From an uncultured Tolumonas sp. (GTDB lineage Bacteria > Pseudomonadota > Gammaproteobacteria > Enterobacterales > Aeromonadaceae), in the NCBI GenBank assembly GCA_937866945.1, contig CALMKU010000180.1:1-39235 (forward strand): 39,235 nucleotides of DNA, in the 5' to 3' direction. The position numbers and the translations under genes were made by a program. This document shows, piece after piece, positions 33,206 to 39,235 of this stretch; position 1 is the stretch's first letter; the number at the start of each line of letters is the position of its first letter. Under the pieces are notes generated by a model. It was not told the DNA's origin, made no database searches, and saw nothing but the letters and a program-made list of their open reading frames with translations.

Positions 33206-34642
33206 ATGAACATAAAGCTACATTTGGCCCTGATGGGTGCGTTGTTGCTGACCGGTTGCCAGGCGTTACAAACCGACTCAGATAAAAATAAGTTGGGTTC
33301 TACCGTTAATGTCATATCGAATTATCGGTCGCACGCAACCTCGGCTCTAGATCGATCGGAAAGCTCACATCCGTACATGTGGGACCGCATTGCTGACGAG
33401 ATGCAGTTGACCATTCCAAATGATCCTGACGTCATCGCTTACCGCGATTGGTATATCAAACATCCCAAGTACCTGCGAACTGTCACCGAACGTGCCGCCC
33501 CCTTCCTCCACTTAATCACTGAGGAAATTGATAAACGTCAGATGCCAATGGAGCTGGTGTTATTGCCCATTGTTGAAAGTGCATATAACCCTAATGCCCG
33601 CTCCCATGGCAACGCTGTTGGCTTATGGCAATTCTTAAGTGCATCAGGCAGACGCTATGGTCTGAAACAAGATTACTGGTATGACGGTCGTCGCGACGTT
33701 GTAGCCTCCACTCAGGCTGCGCTGGATTATCTGGCTCAGTTGAACGCCTATTTTGAAGGCGACTGGATGAACGCCGTTGCCGCGTACAATGCGGGTGAAG
33801 GCCGTATCCAGGATGCCATTAATGCAAATCGTGCTCGTGGTAAAGCGACAGATTTTTTCTCGCTGCAATTACCACGTCAGACGATGGAATATGTGCCTCG
33901 CATGCTGGCATTAGCGGATGTCATCAAGAATGCGAAAAAATATGGCATCGACTTGCCTAAAATACCAAACCGTCCATCGGTTCGTTTAATTGATACCAAT
34001 GGTCAGGTAGATCTGCGTACTGCTGCAGAACAGGCAAGCATGTCATTACCGGCTCTGAAACGTTTGAATCCTGGATTCAGCCGTAACACAACGTCACCAA
34101 AAGGCCCCTATCATTTATTGGTGCCGATTGGCGTAGCGGATGAGCTTGAACTGGCACTTGCAGATATGGCGCCACAGAAACGCCTGCGCAATGACAGTGA
34201 GCGCGTTGCTATTGCGAGCAATGATGTAACAGATGCTGGTGATGCTGCTGATAACCGTTCGAACAGCTCTTCTTCCGCGACAATTGGTGTTCACCATAAA
34301 GTAAAACGTGGGGATACCTTAAAAACGGTAGCCCGCATTTATGGTGTATCCGAAAAACAATTGATGCTGTGGAACCGTCTGACGAAGAATAAAGTAAAAA
34401 CAGGCCAGGTTTTATTGGTAAATGCGCCAGTAAGCAAAGCCTCCGGCAAAGCGACAAAACTATCAGCAGCTAAAGCCGCTAAGTTACGTCGTTATGAAGT
34501 TCGTCGCGGTGACTCCCTATCTTCCATCGCAGAGAAATTCCAGATCACTGTGAATGATCTGATGCGCTGGAATAGCTTAGGACATAACCGTCTCAAGCCA
34601 GGTCAGACATTGACTGTAAAACTTGATGACAGCGGTGCCTAA
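33206..34642 (+). CDS. mltD: Membrane-bound lytic murein transglycosylase D
   Basis: MltD (478 residues) cleaves peptidoglycan glycan strands to make 1,6-anhydro ends. A lipoprotein signal ends in the lipobox LTGC (Cys18). The SLT domain has the catalytic Glu in LLPIVESAYNPNARS (near 125), then GLWQFLSASGRRYGL and NAVAAYNAGEGRI. Two LysM repeats follow (about 365-415 and 430-475: VKRGDTLKTVARIYGV and VRRGDSLSSIAEKFQI), joined by an alanine/lysine-rich linker. It is terminated at 34669-34698. Confidence 0.96.
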   Translation: MNIKLHLALMGALLLTGCQALQTDSDKNKLGSTVNVISNYRSHATSALDRSESSHPYMWDRIADEMQLTIPNDPDVIAYRDWYIKHPKYLRTVTERAAPFLHLITEEIDKRQMPMELVLLPIVESAYNPNARSHGNAVGLWQFLSASGRRYGLKQDYWYDGRRDVVASTQAALDYLAQLNAYFEGDWMNAVAAYNAGEGRIQDAINANRARGKATDFFSLQLPRQTMEYVPRMLALADVIKNAKKYGIDLPKIPNRPSVRLIDTNGQVDLRTAAEQASMSLPALKRLNPGFSRNTTSPKGPYHLLVPIGVADELELALADMAPQKRLRNDSERVAIASNDVTDAGDAADNRSNSSSSATIGVHHKVKRGDTLKTVARIYGVSEKQLMLWNRLTKNKVKTGQVLLVNAPVSKASGKATKLSAAKAAKLRRYEVRRGDSLSSIAEKFQITVNDLMRWNSLGHNRLKPGQTLTVKLDDSGA

Positions 34643-34668
34643 GCTGTAAGCAAAATAAAGTAATTACT

Positions 34669-34698
34669 AACCGGGAGCTTTGCTCCCGGTTTTCTTTT
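34669..34698 (+). terminator. mltD terminator
   Basis: A perfect 10-bp stem AACCGGGAGC/GCTCCCGGTT (34669-34678 and 34682-34691) with a TTT loop is followed by TTCTTTT. Confidence 0.9.
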
Positions 34699-34752
34699 CT
34701 GCGCACCCCACATTAAGATGTTCACTCGCTTTCGTCATAAACAGGAACTCGG

Positions 34753-35580
34753 ATGTCTGATTTCATTCTTATTACAGGTTGCTCCACTGGCATCGGTTGG
34801 CATTTAGCCCAACGATTAAAACAGGAAGGCTACACTGTGCTGGCAACAGCCAGAAAAGAAGCTGATGTGGCAAACCTGCAACAATCTGGTTTACAGGCAC
34901 ATATTCTGGATCTGAACGACGAACAAAGCATTGAGCAAGCGGTTAACTGGGCAATGACCGAATCGAAAGGCAAACTCTACGGCCTCATTAATAATGGTGC
35001 TTATGGTCAAACCGGAGCATTAGAAGACCTACCAACTCAAGCATTACGCGAACAATTTAATACCAACCTGTTTGGCTGGCACCATTTAACCCGCCTGATA
35101 CTACCCGTCATGTTGCAGCAAAACCAAGGACGTATAATTCAGATAAGCTCTCTGCTCGGTTTAGTCGCCATGAAATATCGCGGCGCTTATAACGCCAGCA
35201 AGTTCGCATTAGAAGGTTATACTGATACGCTGCGACTTGAATTACGCGATACGGCAATTCAAATCAGTCTGGTTGAACCAGGCCCGATCCGCAGTGAATT
35301 TCGCAGTAATGCGTTGAAAAAATTCTTGCAACACATCGACGCAGCTTCCAGTCGCCACAGCAAGCTCTATCAGCAAACATTGCAACGCTTACAAAATCCA
35401 AATCCTAAAAATCCATTTACTCTGGAACCAGAGTCCTGTGTCGCACCAGTGCTGCATGCGTTACGCAGTAAACGAGCAAAGACTCGGTATGGTGTCACCT
35501 TCCCCACTTACGTATTTGCCTTTTTAAGACGAGTGCTGCCGAGCCGTTGGTTAGATGGCATCCTCTGTCGCTCCGCATGA
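34753..35580 (+). CDS. YbbO-like short-chain dehydrogenase/reductase
   Basis: The 275-residue protein is a classical SDR. It has the dinucleotide-binding TGCSTGIG (residues 8-15), DLND, NNGAYG (80-85), an active-site Ser near 133 (ISSLLG), Tyr146 and Lys150 (YNASK), and VEPGPIRSEF. It most resembles E. coli YbbO, an NADP(H)-dependent aldehyde reductase, including the C-terminal RYGVTFPTYVFAFLRRVLPSRWLDGIL. Substrate cannot be read from the sequence. It appears to be monocistronic, starting 54 bases after the mltD terminator. Confidence 0.88.
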   Translation: MSDFILITGCSTGIGWHLAQRLKQEGYTVLATARKEADVANLQQSGLQAHILDLNDEQSIEQAVNWAMTESKGKLYGLINNGAYGQTGALEDLPTQALREQFNTNLFGWHHLTRLILPVMLQQNQGRIIQISSLLGLVAMKYRGAYNASKFALEGYTDTLRLELRDTAIQISLVEPGPIRSEFRSNALKKFLQHIDAASSRHSKLYQQTLQRLQNPNPKNPFTLEPESCVAPVLHALRSKRAKTRYGVTFPTYVFAFLRRVLPSRWLDGILCRSA

Positions 35581-35589
35581 CAAAAAATA

Positions 35590-35614
35590 AGGCCGCATTA
35601 ATTTCATGCGGCCT
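35590..35614. terminator. Terminator between the SDR gene and the DUF1904 gene
   Basis: The 9-bp stem AGGCCGCAT/ATGCGGCCT (35590-35598 and 35606-35614) with a 7-base loop is preceded by CAAAAAATA. On the minus strand this gives a good T tract (TATTTTTTG), so it mainly serves the DUF1904 gene. The plus-strand side (GTTCGG) is poor in T. Confidence 0.75.
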
Positions 35615-35625
35615 GTTCGGATAAT

Positions 35626-35958
35626 TTAATAATGCTGACCATTATCATAATAATTCGCTCGTACCAGTGGATGAACGACAACCGCCACCTCATCGTTACT
35701 GCCTGATGCTGCTTTTACAATTGATGTTATCAACTGTGCAGCCGCGTCCTGCATGTCTTGACCGCGATCGAACCAAAAAAGTTCAATAAATGGATATGCC
35801 TGACCACCAAACCGTGTCGCAATAAACTCAGCCGGAATATACTCAACAGTGAAATGAGCAGCCGGGGCCTTAGTCAGCTCAGCAAGCTGTTCAACCAATG
35901 GTTCACTGATGGCGACAACCATTTCACGCTGCATGCCACGGCATCGAATATGAGGCAT
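35626..35958 (-). CDS. DUF1904 family protein
   Basis: The 110-residue protein fits DUF1904, a family of small tautomerase-like proteins: MPHIRCRGM, ISEPLVEQLAELT, HFTVEYIPAEFI and PFIELFWFDRGQDMQDAAAQLI. The second residue is proline, which in true tautomerases is the catalytic base once Met is removed; whether it acts so here is unknown. GGAG stands 7 bases upstream. Its start is only 11 bases from an in-frame ATG of the divergent TraB/GumN gene, or 59 bases if that gene starts at 36018. Confidence 0.82.
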   Translation of the reverse strand: MPHIRCRGMQREMVVAISEPLVEQLAELTKAPAAHFTVEYIPAEFIATRFGGQAYPFIELFWFDRGQDMQDAAAQLITSIVKAASGSNDEVAVVVHPLVRANYYDNGQHY

Positions 35959-36017
35959 TAAATATCTCCATGATGAAAAATAAATTTCTGCGCTATGGTA
36001 ATGCGGCGATCTCCGGA

Positions 36018-36893
36018 ATGAAAGGTTTTGGCTGGTTTGGGCTGTTACTGCTTAGTTTATTCTCTGACAAAGTGCTGGCGATTTCATCACCCGACTTCTG
36101 GCTGGCCGAGCGGGGAGACCAAAAGCTCTGGCTGCTGGGATCGATCCACGTAGGACATGAAGACATGTATCCCCTGCCCTCAGTCATCATGCGCTGTTGG
36201 CAACAAGCAGAAACTCTGATAGTGGAAACAGATCTGAATCAATCAGACACGGCCAGTCAGCAAAGTTTGCTCTCTTACGCCATGCTGCCTGATGAAACCT
36301 CATTGGCCCAACAACTAAGCTCATCGTTGTATCAAAGAACAATACAGACCGCGGCACTTTATCAATTAAAAGAACCTCTGCTGGCAAAATTTCGCCCGTG
36401 GTTTGTGGCCATCACACTCCAGCAACAGGCGATCCAGCAAGCGGGTTATCAAGCCTCATTAGGTATCGACCAACATTTCATTGCGTTAGCTAATAATAAA
36501 CAGCTTGCTATCAGTTATCTCGAAACACCGGAGCAACAACTTGCCTATCTGGCCAGATTAGATGATGTGGAAGATGATTTTTTGGAGTCCACGCTAAAAC
36601 AAATCAATAAAGTTAGCGATGAATTACCAGATCTGATCGCAGCATGGGAAAAGGGAGATCGAAACAAAATTCAGGCTCTATTAGACGATGACGACACCAG
36701 CCCTGAATTACAAGCATACTTGGAACAACATTTAATCAAAGAAAGAAATCAGAACTGGATACCTAAAATCATCGCTCAAAAATCCCAGCGAAACTTCATG
36801 GTAGTCGGAGCCATGCACCTCTATGGTCATGATGGACTATTACTCATGTTGGAACAAAACGGATATAAGTTAACCAACATTCCAACCCGGTGA
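36018..36893 (+). CDS. TraB/GumN family protein (YbaP-like)
   Basis: The 291-residue protein (307 from the alternative ATG at 35970) belongs to the TraB/GumN/Tiki-like family. It has GSIHVGHEDMYPLP near the start, VETDLNQ, SLGIDQHFIALANNKQL, LETPEQQL and a C-terminal FMVVGAMHLYGHDGLL, whose GxxH motifs are the conserved metal-binding elements. MKGFGWFGLLLLSLFSDKVLA is a normal signal peptide if translation begins at 36018, which is why this start is preferred; the longer form would have an unusually long n-region and no ribosome site. Bacterial members are thought to be metalloproteases, but function is unproven. Confidence 0.85.
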   Translation: MKGFGWFGLLLLSLFSDKVLAISSPDFWLAERGDQKLWLLGSIHVGHEDMYPLPSVIMRCWQQAETLIVETDLNQSDTASQQSLLSYAMLPDETSLAQQLSSSLYQRTIQTAALYQLKEPLLAKFRPWFVAITLQQQAIQQAGYQASLGIDQHFIALANNKQLAISYLETPEQQLAYLARLDDVEDDFLESTLKQINKVSDELPDLIAAWEKGDRNKIQALLDDDDTSPELQAYLEQHLIKERNQNWIPKIIAQKSQRNFMVVGAMHLYGHDGLLLMLEQNGYKLTNIPTR

Positions 36894-37021
36894 AATCATG
36901 AGATCCGCCTAGCACAAACTAAACCCTAGACTTAAAGACTGGTCTGTCACAGAGTCGGGCGTTATCATGACAGCATGAGCGCAAGTATTATTTGTTGCAG
37001 GAAATGAACAGGAAACACAGC

Positions 37022-38509
37022 ATGTCTTATCAATTATTAGAACAACGTTTTCAACAACTGCATCATCTGCAACATCTGCAAGCTATTTGTGGCTGGGATC
37101 AAGCCACTATGATGCCAGATGGCGGAAATCAGGCTCGTGGGGCAGCTTTAGCTGAACTGGCACTGTTGCAGCATCAGAAATTAACCGCACCAGAAATGCC
37201 TGACTGGCTTAACGCCGCTGAAAATGAAGAATTATCTGACGGACAACAAGCCAATCTAAATGAAATGCGCCGTCGCTGGCAAAATGCCGCATTGTTACCT
37301 GATGACCTAGTAAGAGCTCGTACACTGGCTGGTTCTCGCTGTGAACACGCTTGGCGCGAACAACGAAAAAATAATGACTGGAAAGGGTTTGAGCCAAACC
37401 TGAGGGAAGTCGTTGATCTGACAAGAGAAGCGGCTCAAATTCGCGCTACTGCGTTGGATTTGTCTCCGTATGATAGTCTGATCGACCTGTATGAACCAGG
37501 CATGACCAGTAATCACTTACTGCGTATTTTTACTGAATTGAAATCCTGGTTACCGCAGATCATCCGTCAGGCGGGGGAACGACAGTCGCAATATAATCCG
37601 ATAAAACCGGAAGGCACATTCCCAATTGTTCGGCAGAAATCCTTAGGCTTACATGCCATGAAGCTGCTGGGCTTTGATTTTAATCACGGACGTTTGGACA
37701 TCAGTGCTCACCCATTTTGCGGCGGCGTACCGGAAGATGTTCGTATCACCACCCGCTATAACGAAAAAGATTTCATGCCTAGCCTGATGGGTGTGATTCA
37801 TGAAACCGGGCATGCCCGGTATGAACAAGGCCTACCAGCCAAATGGCGTGGTCAACCAGCCGGTGAGGCCCGTTCTATGGGCATTCATGAAAGTCAGAGT
37901 CTGTTTTTTGAAATGCAACTGGCTCGTCATCCTGCATTCCTGCGTAAGATGGCACCACTGATCAAACAGCACTTTGGTGAACAACCGGCATTAGAAGCTG
38001 AAAATCTGATCCAGCTGTATAGCCGAATTGAGCCTGGTTTCATCCGTGTTGATGCTGATGAGCTGACTTATCCGGCACACATCATCATGCGCTTTGAAAT
38101 CGAACAGGCACTGATTGAAGATAAGATCCAGGTGCGCGATTTACCGGAAGTCTGGAACACCAAAATGCAGCAATATCTGGGTCTTAGTACCAAAGGTAAT
38201 GACGCAATGGGTTGTATGCAGGATATTCACTGGACAGATGGTTCCTTCGGTTATTTCCCGAGCTACACCTTAGGCGCTATTTATGCCGCTCAATTCGCCG
38301 GAGCCATTGAACGCGACATCGGTGACATTGGTGAGTTGATTGCCGCTGATGATGGATTAGGGCAAATTTTTGGCTGGTTAAAAACCAATGTGTGGGAAAA
38401 AGCCAGTTTATTCAGTACAGAAGAATTAATTCAACAAGCAACCGGTGAATCACTGAACACCCAATGGTTCCGCCGTTACCTTGAACAACGTTACACCAAA
38501 GCGTTGTAA
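37022..38509 (+). CDS. M32 family metallocarboxypeptidase (carboxypeptidase Taq type)
   Basis: The 495-residue protein is an M32 carboxypeptidase. It has the zinc motif HETGH (His260, Glu261, His264), followed by the third-ligand Glu in MGIHESQSLFFE. CGWDQATMMPDGGNQARG near the start, HPFCGGVPEDVRITTRY, IRVDADELTYPAHIIMRFEIE and DIHWTDGSFGYFPSYTLGAIYAAQ are all diagnostic of the family. These enzymes remove C-terminal residues from peptides in the cytoplasm. The ATG at 37022 (MSYQLLEQRF) is chosen because AGGA lies about 8 bases upstream; longer in-frame starts exist at 37004 and 36992. It is a single-gene unit. Confidence 0.94.
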   Translation: MSYQLLEQRFQQLHHLQHLQAICGWDQATMMPDGGNQARGAALAELALLQHQKLTAPEMPDWLNAAENEELSDGQQANLNEMRRRWQNAALLPDDLVRARTLAGSRCEHAWREQRKNNDWKGFEPNLREVVDLTREAAQIRATALDLSPYDSLIDLYEPGMTSNHLLRIFTELKSWLPQIIRQAGERQSQYNPIKPEGTFPIVRQKSLGLHAMKLLGFDFNHGRLDISAHPFCGGVPEDVRITTRYNEKDFMPSLMGVIHETGHARYEQGLPAKWRGQPAGEARSMGIHESQSLFFEMQLARHPAFLRKMAPLIKQHFGEQPALEAENLIQLYSRIEPGFIRVDADELTYPAHIIMRFEIEQALIEDKIQVRDLPEVWNTKMQQYLGLSTKGNDAMGCMQDIHWTDGSFGYFPSYTLGAIYAAQFAGAIERDIGDIGELIAADDGLGQIFGWLKTNVWEKASLFSTEELIQQATGESLNTQWFRRYLEQRYTKAL

Positions 38510-38521
38510 AATTATAACCAG

Positions 38522-38544
38522 CCACAGCAGTGAGTTTGCTGTGG
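38522..38544. terminator. Hairpin between the M32 peptidase gene and the convergent orphan gene
   Basis: The 8-bp stem CCACAGCA/TGCTGTGG (38522-38529 and 38537-38544) with a 7-base loop lies between two convergent stop codons. T tracts are weak on both sides, so efficient termination is uncertain. Confidence 0.5.
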
Positions 38545-38549
38545 TTGGG

Positions 38550-39068
38550 TTAACGATAGAAATAATTGACCTTCAGCTCCTGCGTGTAATCAAACCCTTC
38601 CAGTACCTGCATCATTGCATCCGGCGTTTCATCGAATGGCTGATAATCCAGTTCATGCTGCTGGCGAAATTTCTCCTGTTTTAACGGAGATAATTCGTTC
38701 CAGACATCCGCAGGTATGGCAAATTGCCGCCAGCTCAAAGGATCAGGTTGCGCTGCATTAAACAGATGTACTGCTTCAATTCCACCTTCATGCAACAACA
38801 TACTGCGAAAATAACTTTCATCGGCAGAACAACTGCTACTGTCTAAAACAGCAGCAGGCGGTAAGTCCCATCGCTTTCGCCAGTCAATTGCTGGAATATT
38901 TTCTGCAGCAGATATCGAAAATTCGGGTTGATCTAATACATCCGCGGAGAGCATCGACAGCAATAGCGAAAAATAACTACGCTGTTCCTGATGCACTGCA
39001 TCGTTAAGTCGTTGGCCGAGTTGAAGTTCATCGACCAAAAAGTGCTCACGGATCGTTTGTGTAAGCAT
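38550..39068 (-). CDS. Uncharacterised 172-residue protein
   Basis: I do not recognise this family. The 172-residue protein is acidic, with no signal peptide or membrane helix and no catalytic motif I can name. Visible segments are a helical N-terminus (DELQLGQRLNDAVHQEQRSYFSLLLSMLSADVL), a central LHEGGIEAVHLFNAAQPDPLSWRQFAIP and an aromatic C-terminus ending KVNYFYR. Codon use and base composition look like the neighbours, and the frame is open over its whole length with no better reading on the other strand, so it is probably a real gene. It lies between the M32 peptidase and tRNA-Tyr. Confidence 0.7.
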   Translation of the reverse strand: MLTQTIREHFLVDELQLGQRLNDAVHQEQRSYFSLLLSMLSADVLDQPEFSISAAENIPAIDWRKRWDLPPAAVLDSSSCSADESYFRSMLLHEGGIEAVHLFNAAQPDPLSWRQFAIPADVWNELSPLKQEKFRQQHELDYQPFDETPDAMMQVLEGFDYTQELKVNYFYR

Positions 39069-39137
39069 AAAAAGTCTGAAAAATGAGCATTTGAACTTAT
39101 ATCGGCGAATTTTCTCTGATCTTTAGTACTTTCGGGG

Positions 39138-39165
39138 TTCACAAACAGGAAGTTTCTGGTAGTAT
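39138..39165 (+). promoter_or_regulatory. Promoter of the tRNA-Tyr gene
   Basis: TTCACA (39138-39143) and TAGTAT (39160-39165) are separated by 16 bases. The GC-rich CGCTCCGC (from 39167) follows at the discriminator position, typical of stringently controlled stable-RNA promoters. The predicted start is a few bases before the mature tRNA 5' end at 39181. Confidence 0.55.
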
Positions 39166-39180
39166 TCGCTCCGCACTTGA

Positions 39181-39235
39181 GGAGGGATTCCCGAGCGGCC
39201 AAAGGGATCAGACTGTAAATCTGACGGCTCTGCCT
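39181..39235 (+). tRNA. tRNA-Tyr (GTA anticodon), 5' 55 bases
   Basis: From 39181 the sequence matches the 5' two-thirds of tRNA-Tyr. The acceptor strand is GGAGGGA, followed by the D-arm TCCCGAGCGGCCAAAGGGA. The anticodon stem-loop is TCAGA-CTGTAAA-TCTGA with anticodon GTA at 39215-39217, and a long variable arm begins CGGCTCTGCC. The long variable arm places it among class II tRNAs (Tyr, Leu, Ser), and the anticodon makes it Tyr. The T arm and 3' acceptor strand lie beyond the window. Confidence 0.95.

Noticed and set aside
39069..39235. Genomic-island attachment site at the tRNA-Tyr gene
   Set aside because: Only the 5' part of the tRNA is in the window, att sites usually use the 3' end, and no integrase gene or direct repeat is visible.
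1..39235. CRISPR arrays, insertion sequences, prophage or defence genes
   Set aside because: No regularly spaced direct repeats, transposase motifs, terminal inverted repeats or phage structural genes were seen. Except for the trp leader (91-467), no gene-free stretch exceeds 300 bases.

Overview
The window is a chromosomal stretch of a gammaproteobacterium near the Enterobacterales/Vibrionales/Aeromonadales. Almost every gene has a recognisable Escherichia coli counterpart, but the local order differs, trpG is not fused to trpD, and trpC is fused to trpF. Base composition looks near 50% GC. The mix of features would fit the Aeromonadaceae (for example Tolumonas), but that placement is inference from memory, not a search. 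No phage, insertion sequence, CRISPR array or defence island was seen. This is core genome made of several conserved syntenic blocks placed end to end.

Layout. 1-90: start of the RNase AM gene (yciV/rnm), divergent from trp. 91-467: trp promoter, a Trp-codon leader peptide with a classical 2:3 / 3:4 attenuator, and then two further mini-ORFs before trpE. 468-7106: trpE-trpG-trpD-trpCF-trpB-trpA, tightly packed and overlapping. 7220-8067: yciB and yciI. 8117-10430: cysQ, a ComEA-like DNA-binding protein and galU. 10484-13171: rssB (sigma-S adaptor) convergent with galU, then a dnaT-like/dnaC primosome pair. 13202-17438: ubiI, ubiH and ygfB on the minus strand, divergent from zapA, 6S RNA (ssrS) and the 5-formyl-THF cyclo-ligase gene. 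17448-22266: yejK, divergent from yejL-yejM (lapC), a Sfp/AcpT-type phosphopantetheinyl transferase and cnoX (ybbN). 22335-28788: perM / bepA / hda / a short DUF2066 protein / upp / purM-purN. 28810-34642: yafJ, gmhA, dnaQ / rnhA / yafS / gloB / mltD. 34753-39068: a YbbO-like short-chain dehydrogenase, a DUF1904 protein, a TraB/GumN protein, an M32 carboxypeptidase and an unrecognised 172-residue protein. 39181-end: the 5' part of a tRNA-Tyr gene.

How the genes work together. The trp operon makes tryptophan from chorismate and is controlled by a probable TrpR operator and by attenuation. UbiI and UbiH are hydroxylases of ubiquinone synthesis. DnaT/DnaC, Hda, DnaQ and RnhA act in replication. 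PurM/PurN and Upp serve purine synthesis and uracil salvage. YejM, BepA, GmhA, GalU and MltD build or maintain the cell envelope. ZapA acts in division, and 6S RNA and RssB in stationary-phase control.

The most interesting observations are small. The trp leader holds a second Trp-codon mini-ORF (349-393) before a weak hairpin and T6 run, and a third mini-ORF (439-471) that has the best Shine-Dalgarno in the leader and overlaps the trpE start. The DUF2066 protein keeps a signal peptide but lacks about the first half of the family's mature region. pepP is missing between ygfB and ubiH. A perfect 11-bp inverted repeat lies in the 5' coding part of the phosphopantetheinyl transferase gene. I saw no strong evidence of a large, wholly undescribed multi-gene system.
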